From positions 62,001 through 126,000 of the forward strand of contig CALXBG010000112.1 in the NCBI GenBank assembly GCA_944386485.1: DNA of 64,000 bases. The letters run 5' to 3'. The stretch comes from an uncultured Pygmaiobacter sp. Lineage in GTDB: Bacteria; Bacillota; Clostridia; Oscillospirales; Ruminococcaceae. Positions 8,832 to 17,083 of the stretch are shown here, piece by piece. The notes beneath the pieces are model-generated. The model worked only from the letters and a program-made list of their open reading frames with translations, was not told the origin of the DNA and ran no database searches. How positions within the stretch are numbered: position 1 is the first letter of the stretch; each line of letters starts with the position of its first letter. A program made the position numbers and the translations under genes.

Positions 8832-9433
8832 CAGACAATCCCCCTTTTTTTGAGAAAGCTTTTGCGGTAAAAATCCTGAATTCCGTACTGCTCGATCAAC
8901 TGGTAGTGCAGTTTGGTCGGATACCCCTTGTGCTTTTCAAACTGGTATTGCGGATACTGTTTCGCAAGTTCCAGCATATATCGATCCCGCGACACCTTTG
9001 CGAGGATGGAGGCTGCCGCGATGCTCGCGGAGGTCGCATCCCCTTTGACAATCGCCCGAGCCGGAATCGACAGGCCCTCGGGACAGCGGTTACCGTCGAT
9101 CAACGCAAGGCGGGGCGACGGGGAAAGTCCCTCCACCGCCTGCCGCATCCCCAACATAGTTGCCTGCAAAATATTGATCTCGTCGATCGTCTGCGGACTG
9201 ACCATCACGATCTTATAGGCAATCGCTGTGTCAATAATCTGGGGATAAAGCGCTTCCCGCTTTTTCTCGCTGAGCTTTTTTGAATCATTGATTCCATCAA
9301 GCGGTTTCTGGGGATCCAGAATCACCGCAGCAACACAAACCGGACCGGCAAGCGGTCCGCGACCGGCCTCATCCACCCCGCAGATCAGACCGTATTCCGC
9401 CGAGAGGGGCTCATCAAAGAGATACAAACTCAA
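8831..9433 (-). CDS. rnhB: Ribonuclease HII
   Basis: A 200-residue endonuclease that cuts the RNA strand of RNA-DNA hybrids and starts removal of misincorporated ribonucleotides. The active-site motif GVDEAGRGPLAGPV is near the N-terminus, followed by the DSKKLSEKKRE segment. I place the start at TTG 9433: GGGGGGAGG lies 7 bases before it and it overlaps the rbgA stop as TTGA, so translation is probably coupled. A longer frame begins at 9463, inside rbgA. Confidence 0.95.
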   Translation of the reverse strand: MSLYLFDEPLSAEYGLICGVDEAGRGPLAGPVCVAAVILDPQKPLDGINDSKKLSEKKREALYPQIIDTAIAYKIVMVSPQTIDEINILQATMLGMRQAVEGLSPSPRLALIDGNRCPEGLSIPARAIVKGDATSASIAAASILAKVSRDRYMLELAKQYPQYQFEKHKGYPTKLHYQLIEQYGIQDFYRKSFLKKRGIV

Positions 9434-10335
9434 CGTGATTCCTCCCCCCGGGTCGGAAAGCAAGCGGTTTCGGGGCTTTCAAGCGAGATCGCCCCCAGCT
9501 TGCTGGCCCGAAACTCATCCAGCACCGTGATCGCGGCACGGGAAAGATCAACCTCTCCGCCCGAGATCAACATCCCGCGATTCTTACCGATTGCCTCGAG
9601 CAGCTCATACCGCTCGAGTTCCAGCTGTTCAGAACGCAGTTTATACCGCTGCGCCAGTTTATCCGGATACAGGCGTTTGACCTCTTCGAGCAGTTCGGCC
9701 GCAATCTCCTCGACATCCAGAATGTCATCCTTGATCGAGCCGATAAAGGCCAGGTTGACCGCGGTGCGCGGCTCCTCAAACTTTTTCCAGAGAACGCCGG
9801 GCATATCCAGCAGATCATACTTGCCGGCCGTAACCCATTGCTTTCCCCGGGTCACGCCGGGGCGATCCTCTGCCTTTGCCCGCTGTCCACCCGCAAAACA
9901 GTTGATAAAAGTAGATTTGCCGACGTTTGGGATTCCGACCAGCATCAGCCGAATCTGCGCGCCGGAAATCCCCTTCTCCTCCCGCCGGGCCAGCAGCGGA
10001 GCCAGCGCGCGGTCCACCTCTGCCTTGACCCCTGCGGCTGCCCCCTTTTTCTTGCTGGAGACCGCAACACAGGCGCTGTGCTCGCTACGGAACCGAGCAA
10101 GCCAGCGGCTGGTCACCGCAGGGTCAGCAAGATCGCTCTTGTTGAGCAGATAGATCCGCGGCTTGTCTCCCAAAAGGGCCTCGATCTCAGGGTTCAGGCT
10201 GGAAGCCGGAATTCGTGCATCAAGCAAAACCAATACCGCGTCGACCTTTTTCAGCTCGGTTCCAATCAGTCGCAGCGTCTTCGCCATGTGGCCCGGAAAC
10301 CATTGAATCTGCCGTTGATTGAGCGTGTCGCTCAT
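9430..10335 (-). CDS. rbgA: Ribosome biogenesis GTPase RbgA (YlqF)
   Basis: A 301-residue GTPase that helps complete the 50S subunit. The G motifs are circularly permuted, as expected for the YlqF/YawG family: G4 NKSD near residue 68, then G1 GIPNVGKST near 135 and G3 DMPG near 180. The N-terminal QWFPGHMAKT is characteristic. It overlaps lepB by 4 bases (ATGA) and rnhB by 4 bases, forming a tightly coupled rplS-lepB-rbgA-rnhB cluster, the usual Firmicutes order. Confidence 0.97.
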   Translation of the reverse strand: MSDTLNQRQIQWFPGHMAKTLRLIGTELKKVDAVLVLLDARIPASSLNPEIEALLGDKPRIYLLNKSDLADPAVTSRWLARFRSEHSACVAVSSKKKGAAAGVKAEVDRALAPLLARREEKGISGAQIRLMLVGIPNVGKSTFINCFAGGQRAKAEDRPGVTRGKQWVTAGKYDLLDMPGVLWKKFEEPRTAVNLAFIGSIKDDILDVEEIAAELLEEVKRLYPDKLAQRYKLRSEQLELERYELLEAIGKNRGMLISGGEVDLSRAAITVLDEFRASKLGAISLESPETACFPTRGEESR

Positions 10336-10874
10336 TTGATCACTCCTATCGAAGAAAGCGGAAGAACCCGGAAAAAGACCTTACCCAAGATATCCCGGGT
10401 ATCAATAAATCCAACGCTGGTGTCCCTGCTGTCCAGCGATTCCCGCCGGTTATCTCCCATCACAAACGCCATCCCCTGTGGAACGGTGAGTGGAAACGAG
10501 ACGTCTCCTTTTCGGAATGGGGTGGAACCGACATAGGGCTCGTCCAGCAGCATACCATTGACAAAAACCTCGCTGGTTTCAAAATTGATGTCGATCTCGT
10601 CACCGCCAAGTCCAATGATCCGTTTGACTAGCGGCTCCCCGTACTCGGTATAGCCATCCACTACGATAACATCCCCACGCTTTGGCGTATAGCCGATGCT
10701 GCGAACCAAAATCTTATCCCCGCCGATCAGAGTCGACTCCATCGAGCTGCCAGAAACGGTCACCGCCCGGACAAAAAAGACGAAAACGAGCACCAGCAGA
10801 GCGGTGGCAAAAGCCAGGCTCTCCACCCACTCGATCGCTGCGCGCATTGTCGTATCGCGCTGGCTGTGTTCCAT
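10332..10874 (-). CDS. lepB: Signal peptidase I
   Basis: A 180-residue membrane-bound protease that removes signal peptides from exported proteins. One N-terminal membrane segment (about residues 18-36) is followed by the catalytic serine in SGSSMEST (Ser44), the catalytic lysine in LVKRIIG (Lys84) and the conserved MGDNRRESLDSR box. The short form is typical of Firmicutes SipS-type enzymes. GGAGGG precedes the ATG. Confidence 0.97.
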   Translation of the reverse strand: MEHSQRDTTMRAAIEWVESLAFATALLVLVFVFFVRAVTVSGSSMESTLIGGDKILVRSIGYTPKRGDVIVVDGYTEYGEPLVKRIIGLGGDEIDINFETSEVFVNGMLLDEPYVGSTPFRKGDVSFPLTVPQGMAFVMGDNRRESLDSRDTSVGFIDTRDILGKVFFRVLPLSSIGVIK

Positions 10875-10905
10875 CCGCCCTTTCCCTCCTTTGTATATGA
10901 AAAGA

Positions 10906-10976
10906 GGACCGAACCCCGTGCGGCAGCCCGGCCGTAGCCCGGGCTGTAAACGCCCAAGACAGCAAGGTGCGGGTCC
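10906..10976 (-). other. GC-rich structured spacer between rplS and lepB
   Basis: Outer arms GGACC and GGTCC bracket a central perfect 8-bp hairpin (CAGCCCGG with CCGGGCTG, 7-base loop). It lies after the rplS terminator and before the lepB ribosome binding site, so it would be the lepB leader or an independent small RNA. It lacks the T-loop and anticodon arm of a tRNA and the conserved SRP RNA sequences. No clear promoter was found. Confidence 0.35.
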
Positions 10977-11002
10977 GATCCCCGTTTTCTTTCAGATATA
11001 GC

Positions 11003-11030
11003 AAAAAAGGGACAATCGCTTGTCCCTTTT
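11003..11030 (-). terminator. rplS terminator
   Basis: AAAAGGGACAA and TTGTCCCTTTT pair over 11 bases around a 4-base loop, with a T run on the minus strand, 8 bases after rplS. Confidence 0.85.
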
Positions 11031-11037
11031 GCCGTAT

Positions 11038-11382
11038 TTATCTGAGCTGCTCCTTGACCTTCGCAGCCTTGCCCACACGATCGCGCAGATAGTACAGCTT
11101 CGCGCGGCGCACGCGGCCATAGCGAACGACCTCGATCTTCTCCACGAACGGGGAGTTGAGCGGGAAAACACGCTCGACGCCAACGCCATAAGCGGTGCGG
11201 CGAACGGTGAAGGTCTCGGCGACGCCACCGTGACGCTTGGCAATAACGGTGCCCTCAAACGCCTGAATACGCTCGCGCTCGCCTTCCTTGATCCGAACCG
11301 AAACGCGGACGGTGTCGCCAATGTTGAACTTCGGGCTGTCGGTCTTGACCATGCCCTCGGTCATGATTTTCATAGCATCCAT
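11038..11382 (-). CDS. rplS: 50S ribosomal protein L19
   Basis: A 114-residue large-subunit protein at the interface with the 30S subunit. The signature block [29 protein letters not shown] is split by no gap and covers most of the C-terminal half; [12 protein letters not shown] is also typical. GGAGG precedes the ATG. It has its own promoter and a leader of about 120 bases. Confidence 0.98.
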   Translation of the reverse strand: MDAMKIMTEGMVKTDSPKFNIGDTVRVSVRIKEGERERIQAFEGTVIAKRHGGVAETFTVRRTAYGVGVERVFPLNSPFVEKIEVVRYGRVRRAKLYYLRDRVGKAAKVKEQLR

Positions 11383-11507
11383 GAATCCAAATCCTCCATT
11401 TTTTGTTCGACATTCATTCCCGCACCCATCCGGAACGGCAGAGGACTGTCTGTTTAATGATTGTCATTATCCCGCTGGATGGCTACCAGCGGCATTAACG
11501 CTTAAAT
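11383..11507 (-). promoter_or_regulatory. rplS 5' leader, candidate L19 autoregulatory RNA
   Basis: The leader between the promoter and the rplS start carries a perfect 7-bp hairpin, CCGCTGG with CCAGCGG around a 7-base loop (11472-11492), followed by further structured sequence. Firmicutes rplS leaders are known to hold the Rfam L19_leader motif; whether this one matches was not tested. Confidence 0.4.
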
Positions 11508-11536
11508 ATTTTATCACATCAAATCCGGTTTTGCAA
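11508..11536 (-). promoter_or_regulatory. rplS promoter
   Basis: On the minus strand TTGCAA, 17-base spacer, TAAAAT. It lies in the only gap between the DUF2344 gene and rplS. Confidence 0.7.
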
Positions 11537-11551
11537 GGCTTTTTTTCTAGG

Positions 11552-12208
11552 TTATCTGAATTTTTCAAAGGTTTCAGTCAGCAGCTGGGTGCGGCAGATC
11601 GAAGCATCCAGCGGATCAATGCCGGTTGCCTGCTCCAGCGCGCTGAGAATCAGGTCGGGATTGATGTTCAACGTACTGCCCGCCGGCAGCGTCAGGTCAA
11701 GGCAGGCACCTTGGGTAAAGGGCAGCCAATCCCGCTTTTGCAGATAGGGCGCGAGATCCATCTGCTTGATTCCGCCCCGTTTGGTGCGCTTGTCCACCAA
11801 GAGCTGCGGACGGCTGAAAAAGGCCTCGGCCTTTTTGCGGATTGACTCACCGTCTCCTTCAAACCGGATCAGATACCGCGCCCAGGCAATTTTGCCCGAG
11901 CCCATTTCGGGCCGGGTCACCGCGAACACCTCAATGCCCCGGGGAAGCGCGCGGTTGAGCTGCCAGTAAATTGCATCGATGTCGGGCCGGTCCTGCTCGG
12001 TCTTGAAATCAAAACTCTCGGTAATACTCTGCTGACCCAGCGGCAGCGGCAGCGCAAAGGTCAGGTAGATGTGGGGATTAAAGCCTTGGGTATACCACAC
12101 CGGCACCCCCGCACGCTTGAGCGCGCGTTGCACCACCCGCTGAAGATCGAGATGGGAGATATAACAAGCCTCGTCCCGCTTAACGAACCACACTCTGATC
12201 GTTTGCAA
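11552..12208 (-). CDS. DUF2344 protein (TIGR03936 family)
   Basis: A 218-residue protein starting MQTIRVWFVKRDEACYISHLD, with the QRALKRAGVPVWYTQGFNPH segment diagnostic of TIGR03936/DUF2344. The function is not established. It overlaps the upstream radical SAM gene by 29 bases; the two are almost always adjacent, or fused, in other bacteria, which suggests one shared task, probably linked to RNA or ribosomes. It is followed by the rplS promoter. Confidence 0.88.
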   Translation of the reverse strand: MQTIRVWFVKRDEACYISHLDLQRVVQRALKRAGVPVWYTQGFNPHIYLTFALPLPLGQQSITESFDFKTEQDRPDIDAIYWQLNRALPRGIEVFAVTRPEMGSGKIAWARYLIRFEGDGESIRKKAEAFFSRPQLLVDKRTKRGGIKQMDLAPYLQKRDWLPFTQGACLDLTLPAGSTLNINPDLILSALEQATGIDPLDASICRTQLLTETFEKFR

Positions 12209-14042
12209 CGCACTTTCCGCCCCCCATCAGTTTATTGGCACCACAACCGCTGCACTTTCGATTGCAGGGCATGGTGGTCTGGGCCTGCTGGGCCCGGTTG
12301 AACTCCTCGATCAGGAAAGACTTGTCCACCCCATAGCTGAAGTGCTCCCACGGAGTAATCTCGTCGAACGGGATCGGCCGATTCGCAAAAAAGGCCATAT
12401 CAATGCCGCATTTTTTGAAGCAGTCGACCCAGGTGTCAAATTTGAACAGGTCGCCCCATCCATCAAAGCAACAGCCGTTTTTATAGGCCTCAACCAGCAC
12501 CTTGGAGAGCTTGCGGTTTCCCTTGGCGAAGACCGCTTCAAGAAAGCTGATGCGGGCGTCATGGTAGCTGACCGAAATCTTTTTGCTCCGCACACAGCTG
12601 AGCAGGTACTGCTGCTTCTCCCGCAGCTGCTCCATCGTATCCTGCGCGGCGAACTGGAACGGGGTAAAGGGCTTGGGCACAAAACAGGCCACGCTGATCG
12701 AAACGGTGACCCCCTTCCCCTTCGGCTTGGTCGGCAGGCTGTAAAAGAGATCCACCACCGCCTGCGCGGTGTCGGCGATCCCCTTGATGTCCTCCATCGT
12801 CTCGGTGGGCAGGCCCATCATGAAATACAGCTTGACCGCAGTATAACCGTTCTGGAATGCGAGGGTGCAGCTTCGCAGCACCTCCTCCATCGTGACATTC
12901 TTGTTGATGACGTCCCGCAGCCGCTGGGTACCGGCTTCCGGCGCAAAGGTCAGACCGCTCTTGCGTACCCGGGTGGTTTTCTCAACCAGGCTCTCCGAGA
13001 AGTTATCGATCCGCAGCGAGGGCAGCGCGAGGTTGACATGCTCGCGCGGGGTCCATTCAAGCAGCTTGTCCAGCAGCGGTTCGAGTTGGCTGTGGTCGCT
13101 GGTGGACAGCGAGGTCAGCGAAACCTCGTCATAGCCGGTATTGCGACACAGATCCTGCGCCGCGCCGTTGAGCATATCGGCATCCCGTTCCCGCATCGGC
13201 CGGTAGATGAATCCCGCCTGGCAGAACCGGCAGCCGCGCACACAGCCGCGCAGCACCTCGACCATCGCGCGATCGTGCACCGCGCCCACCATTGGCACCG
13301 TGAAGTGGGTCGGCAGCGGCTGGTGGCGGAAGTTGGGCAATATCGCCTTTTCGATCACCCGCGGCGCGCCCTTGTGGACGACGACATGCTTGACCGTGCC
13401 ATCCTTGTTATACTGAACCGTATATAGGGAAGGCACATAGACTCCCTTGATTTTTGACAGGTTGACCAGCAGTTCTTCCTTTGATAGGCCGCGGCGCTTG
13501 GCGTCGATCACCGCATCGCAGAGGGCGGGCAGCTGCTCTTCTCCTTCGCCCAGCATGATCGCATCAAAAAAGTCCGCCACCGGTTCAGCGTTGCAGGTGC
13601 AGGGGCCGCCGGCGACGATCAGCGGGTACTCAAGCCCTCTCTTGCGTGCATAAAAAGGGATTCCTGCCAGATCCAGCATCGCGAGGATATTGGAATAGGA
13701 CAGCTCATACTGTAGCGTAAAACCCACGATATCAAACTGGGAAAGCGGCGTCTTGCTCTCGATCGAAAAGAGCGGAATCTCAAGCTCGCGCATCTGCTCT
13801 ACCATATCCACCCAGGGCATAAACGCCCGCTCACACCAGATATTCTCCCTCGCATTGAGGATCTCATACAGGACCTTCATTCCGAGAAAGGACATGCCGA
13901 CCTCGTAGGTATCGGGAAAGCAGAATGCAAACCGGCACTCAACCTGTTTGGGATCCTTGTAAACGCTGCCGAGTTCGCCGCCGGTATACCGGCCGGGCTT
14001 TTGCACCGCGAGCAACGCCTTTCTGAGTTTTTTGTCGATCAT
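12180..14042 (-). CDS. B12-binding-type radical SAM protein (TIGR03960 family)
   Basis: A 620-residue radical SAM enzyme. An N-terminal cobalamin-binding-like region (FPDTYEVGMSFLGMKVLYEILN, and VGFTLQYELSYSNIL) precedes the radical SAM core with the 4Fe-4S motif CVRGCRFC near residue 265 and a GLPTETMEDIKGI segment. The C-terminus is cysteine-rich (CNRKCSGCG). The reaction is unknown; the family travels with DUF2344 proteins, as here. Start ATG 14042 follows GGAGG at 6 bases. Confidence 0.9.
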   Translation of the reverse strand: MIDKKLRKALLAVQKPGRYTGGELGSVYKDPKQVECRFAFCFPDTYEVGMSFLGMKVLYEILNARENIWCERAFMPWVDMVEQMRELEIPLFSIESKTPLSQFDIVGFTLQYELSYSNILAMLDLAGIPFYARKRGLEYPLIVAGGPCTCNAEPVADFFDAIMLGEGEEQLPALCDAVIDAKRRGLSKEELLVNLSKIKGVYVPSLYTVQYNKDGTVKHVVVHKGAPRVIEKAILPNFRHQPLPTHFTVPMVGAVHDRAMVEVLRGCVRGCRFCQAGFIYRPMRERDADMLNGAAQDLCRNTGYDEVSLTSLSTSDHSQLEPLLDKLLEWTPREHVNLALPSLRIDNFSESLVEKTTRVRKSGLTFAPEAGTQRLRDVINKNVTMEEVLRSCTLAFQNGYTAVKLYFMMGLPTETMEDIKGIADTAQAVVDLFYSLPTKPKGKGVTVSISVACFVPKPFTPFQFAAQDTMEQLREKQQYLLSCVRSKKISVSYHDARISFLEAVFAKGNRKLSKVLVEAYKNGCCFDGWGDLFKFDTWVDCFKKCGIDMAFFANRPIPFDEITPWEHFSYGVDKSFLIEEFNRAQQAQTTMPCNRKCSGCGANKLMGGGKCVANDQSVVR

Positions 14043-14104
14043 CTAATGCCTCCAACGGCAGAAAGCGCCGCAGCGCCCCGCCATCCAATTTCTCGTACTG
14101 TATT

Positions 14105-14133
14105 ACTATATCAAAATCCGCGGCGTTCTTCAA
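14105..14133 (-). promoter_or_regulatory. Promoter of the radical SAM-DUF2344 pair
   Basis: On the minus strand TTGAAG, 17-base spacer, TATAGT, ending about 60 bases before the radical SAM start. Confidence 0.65.
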
Positions 14134-14152
14134 CCAAAGCGGCGAAAAAGCT

Positions 14153-14734
14153 TTATTCCCGCAGATTTTTGGCAATCAGCGCGAGGGTCATCAGACAAAA
14201 CAACACCAAAAGGACAAACCCGTTCCGTTGACGCAGGAACAGCCAGAACCCCAGAATTGCGACAACAAGACAGCAAAGGGCTGAAAAATAGCGCAGACCA
14301 CGCGCCGCCCGCTCTCCCAGAATGTTGTGGATCAGCCTTCCCCCGTCAAGGAACCCTATCGGGAGCAGGTTGAAAAGGGCAAGGCAGAGATTTTCACAGG
14401 CAAAAAAATACCGGGCAAAGGTGGCGCGGGACAGGATCAGCAACCCCGTCAGGGCGGCGACAACCAGGTTTGCCAGCGGCCCGCTGAGCAGCAGCAAGTT
14501 TTCTTTTATAAGGGAAAGTTGCTCTCCGTCCATCTCGATCTTGAGGCCGCAGAGACTGCACCCCACCTGCGGCAGCCGTCCGGTGAGCATCCAAAAGGCA
14601 AGAATATGACCTCCCTCGTGCAATACCGCACAAATCAGCGATAGTTTGGCAAAACCGGAAGGGTCAAAGAGCAGCACCAGTGTCAGCGCGGCAAGCAGCG
14701 GCACCGGCGCCTGAACAAAAAAATGCCGTTTCAA
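14153..14734 (-). CDS. spoIVFB: SpoIVFB-like site-2 protease (M50)
   Basis: A 193-residue intramembrane zinc metalloprotease. HEGGH (His39, Glu40, His43) is the catalytic motif and LDGG (Asp130) supplies the third ligand. About five to six hydrophobic segments are present. In Bacillus, SpoIVFB releases sigma-K from its precursor in the mother cell. It overlaps the SpoIVFA-like gene by 4 bases, which supports the assignment. It is about 95 residues shorter than the Bacillus enzyme and ends after the membrane segments, so the C-terminal CBS domain is missing. Another M50 role cannot be excluded. Confidence 0.8.
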   Translation of the reverse strand: MKRHFFVQAPVPLLAALTLVLLFDPSGFAKLSLICAVLHEGGHILAFWMLTGRLPQVGCSLCGLKIEMDGEQLSLIKENLLLLSGPLANLVVAALTGLLILSRATFARYFFACENLCLALFNLLPIGFLDGGRLIHNILGERAARGLRYFSALCCLVVAILGFWLFLRQRNGFVLLVLFCLMTLALIAKNLRE

Positions 14735-15570
14735 AGTCCGAGTGCCGGCGCGGGATCCACCCGGACGCCGTCGATCAACAGTTCAAAATGCAGGTGTGGT
14801 CCAGTCGAAACCCCGGTACTGCCGACTAGTCCAATCGTCTGCCCTCGGACTACCTTCTGTCCTACTGCTGTGTCAATCCGAGAGAGGTGGTTGTAGGTTG
14901 TACAGATGTTGGCTGAATGGATCACCTTAATATAGTTTCCATTGATGTCATCCTGTCCCGTTTCCGCCACAACACCCGGCCAGACGGTCACGATCGGGGT
15001 TCCCTCCGGTGCTGCGAGATCTACCCCGGTATGAAAATCGGTTTTTCCGGTAATTGGGTGAATCCGGTATCCGAATGGCGAGGAAAGAACCCCTTCCACC
15101 GGCTGGCAGGGCAGGTCGCTGAGCTGATAAGGCGCGAGGGTTACTGTTTTGAGATACTCTGCGTGGGTGATTTCATACTGTCCTCCCTGACCCAGATCTT
15201 CGGACGATGTCTCCGCTGCCGACTCGTCCATCTGATCCACCGCCTCCCGCAGCTTGTCCTGCAAACCGACAATCTGTGCGCTGGCAAAGCGGAATAGTTC
15301 ACCGCTGCTGGTCAGCGAAACGCCCTCGGTGAGCATCTTTTCATAGTAGGCTCGCAGCTGGTTAAAGTAATCCGGTGAAAGGCTGCGGGTGAGCAACACA
15401 AAAAGCAGTACCACCACACAGAAAATCAGTTGGACAACCAATAGGGGGCTAACCTGATCCTCTTCTCTTTTTCCGCCCCCCTGTGTTGGGGCGCGAAAAA
15501 TTTTCTTTTCTCTCTTTTCCATCTGTGCTGCTTGCGTTTCTTCCGGTACGCTCTTGACCCATTGCTCCAT
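14731..15570 (-). CDS. spoIVFA: SpoIVFA-like M23 (LytM) protein
   Basis: A 279-residue bitopic protein: cytoplasmic N-terminus, one membrane segment at about 41-61, a linker, and an M23/LytM domain from about 155. The zinc ligands of active M23 peptidases appear intact (His180 and Asp184 in HTGVD, His261 in PHLHFEL). SpoIVFA in Bacillus inhibits SpoIVFB and sits just upstream of it, as here. SpoIIQ-like proteins have a similar layout, but the adjoining protease favours SpoIVFA. Start ATG 15570 follows GGAGAG. Confidence 0.75.
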   Translation of the reverse strand: MEQWVKSVPEETQAAQMEKREKKIFRAPTQGGGKREEDQVSPLLVVQLIFCVVVLLFVLLTRSLSPDYFNQLRAYYEKMLTEGVSLTSSGELFRFASAQIVGLQDKLREAVDQMDESAAETSSEDLGQGGQYEITHAEYLKTVTLAPYQLSDLPCQPVEGVLSSPFGYRIHPITGKTDFHTGVDLAAPEGTPIVTVWPGVVAETGQDDINGNYIKVIHSANICTTYNHLSRIDTAVGQKVVRGQTIGLVGSTGVSTGPHLHFELLIDGVRVDPAPALGL

Positions 15571-15612
15571 GCTGTTCTCTCCGATCTTTGGTCCTTTTTC
15601 AAAAACCTATGC

Positions 15613-15679
15613 AAAAAAGGTCTCGGGCAGAACCCGAGCAGCAGAGCAAAAAAATGGCGGCAGTTTGAAACTGCCGCCA
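15613..15679 (-). terminator. Tandem terminators after nfnB
   Basis: First a perfect hairpin with GGCGGCAGTTT arms (15655-15679) and a run of seven T on the minus strand; then a second, CTCGGG with CCCGAG (15622-15638) followed by six T. Together they insulate the sporulation pair downstream. Confidence 0.8.
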
Positions 15680-15697
15680 AAATCCGATCAAAATATA

Positions 15698-17083
15698 TTA
15701 TTTTTGTGCCAGATAATCGCAGATTGCAGCCGCAGCCTTCTTGCCCGCGCCCATCGCCGAAATGACGGTCGCGGCACCGGTCACCGCGTCACCACCGGCC
15801 CAGACCGCCTCCTTGGAGGTGTGCATCCACTCGTCCACAACAAAGCAGCCGCGTCGATTGGTCTCGAGATCGGGGGTTGTGTTCTTGATTAGCGGGTTTG
15901 GGCTGGTGCCGATTGCCATGATGACCGCATCGGTTTCCAGTTCAAACTCCGACCCCTCCACCGGAACCGGACGACGGCGTCCGCTTGCATCCGGCTCGCC
16001 GAGCTCCATCCGCACACAGCGCAGCGCACGAACATGACCGTTTTCATCGCCGAGGACCTCGACAGGATTGATCAGGGTACGGAAGACAACCCCTTCCTCC
16101 TGCGCGTGCTCGACCTCCTCTTTCCGCGCCGGCATCTCCTCCATGCTGCGCCGGTAGACGATTGAAACCTCATTGGCCCCCATCCGCAGCGCACAGCGGG
16201 CGGCATCCATCGCGACATTGCCGCCGCCGACCACCGCGACCCGCTCTGCATGGATCGCCGGAGTATCTGCCTCGGGTTGATAGGCTTTCATCAGGTTGAT
16301 TCGGGTCAGGTACTCATTGGCCGAATAGACTCCGAGCAGCATCTCACCGGGAATGTTCATAAAGTTGGGCAATCCCGCTCCGGTGGAGACAAAAACCGCC
16401 TCATATCCGTCGGCAAACAACTCATCGATCGAGCAAATCTTGCCGACCACCTCGTTGGTGCGGATCTCCACCCCCATCTCGGTCAACCCCTCGATCTCGC
16501 GGCGGACGATCTTCTTGGGCAGCCGGAACTCCGGGATGCCGTAGGAAAGCACGCCACCTGCAAGATGCAGCGACTCAAATACGGTGACTGCATGCCCACA
16601 GCGGGCAAGATCGCCTGCACAGGTCAGGCCTGCCGGCCCTGCGCCAATCACCGCAACCCGGTGACCGGTCGGCGCCGGGCGCTGTGCCGGCTGCGCGGGC
16701 TGTGCATTGTGCCAGTCGGCGACAAAACGCTCAAGACGGCCGATCGCCACCGGCTGGCTCTTGATGCCGCGCACACAGTTCTTTTCACATTGGTTCTCCT
16801 GCGGGCAAACCCGGCCGCAGACGGCAGGCAGCGAGGAGTGTTTGGAGATCGACTGGAACGCCTCTTCGAGATTTCCCTCTCGCAGCCGCGCGATAAAGTC
16901 CGGAATATCGACGTTGACCGGGCAACCTGCAACGCAGGGCTTATTTTTGCAGTTAAGGCAGCGTTCTGCCTCTGCCTGAGCCTGCTCGAGGGTGTAGCCC
17001 AGCGCAACCTCATCGAAATTGCAGCGCCGCTGCTCAGGCGGCTGTACCGGCATCTCATGCCGTTCGATAGAAAGATTCGCCAT
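15698..17083 (-). CDS. nfnB: NADPH-dependent glutamate synthase-like subunit, NfnB
   Basis: A 461-residue flavoprotein of the GltB small-subunit/GltA family. Two cysteine clusters in the first 110 residues (CLNCKNKPCVAGC and CGRVCPQENQCEKNC) bind 4Fe-4S clusters; the GAGPAGLTCAG FAD motif is near 145 and GGGNVAMDAAR for NADPH near 285. Usually annotated gltA, but pairing with an NfnA-like gene (TAATG overlap) and absence of a large glutamate synthase subunit here indicate NfnB of the electron-bifurcating NADH-dependent ferredoxin:NADP oxidoreductase. It is followed by tandem terminators. Confidence 0.88.
   Translation of the reverse strand: MANLSIERHEMPVQPPEQRRCNFDEVALGYTLEQAQAEAERCLNCKNKPCVAGCPVNVDIPDFIARLREGNLEEAFQSISKHSSLPAVCGRVCPQENQCEKNCVRGIKSQPVAIGRLERFVADWHNAQPAQPAQRPAPTGHRVAVIGAGPAGLTCAGDLARCGHAVTVFESLHLAGGVLSYGIPEFRLPKKIVRREIEGLTEMGVEIRTNEVVGKICSIDELFADGYEAVFVSTGAGLPNFMNIPGEMLLGVYSANEYLTRINLMKAYQPEADTPAIHAERVAVVGGGNVAMDAARCALRMGANEVSIVYRRSMEEMPARKEEVEHAQEEGVVFRTLINPVEVLGDENGHVRALRCVRMELGEPDASGRRRPVPVEGSEFELETDAVIMAIGTSPNPLIKNTTPDLETNRRGCFVVDEWMHTSKEAVWAGGDAVTGAATVISAMGAGKKAAAAICDYLAQK

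Noticed and set aside
10906..10985. tRNA or SRP RNA in the spacer before lepB
   Set aside because: No T-loop, anticodon arm or CCA-like end in either strand and none of the conserved SRP tetraloop or domain IV sequences.
15571..15697. Sigma-E type promoter for the SpoIVFA/SpoIVFB pair
   Set aside because: A CATA-like sequence occurs near 15606-15612, but no matching -35 at the right spacing could be recognised.
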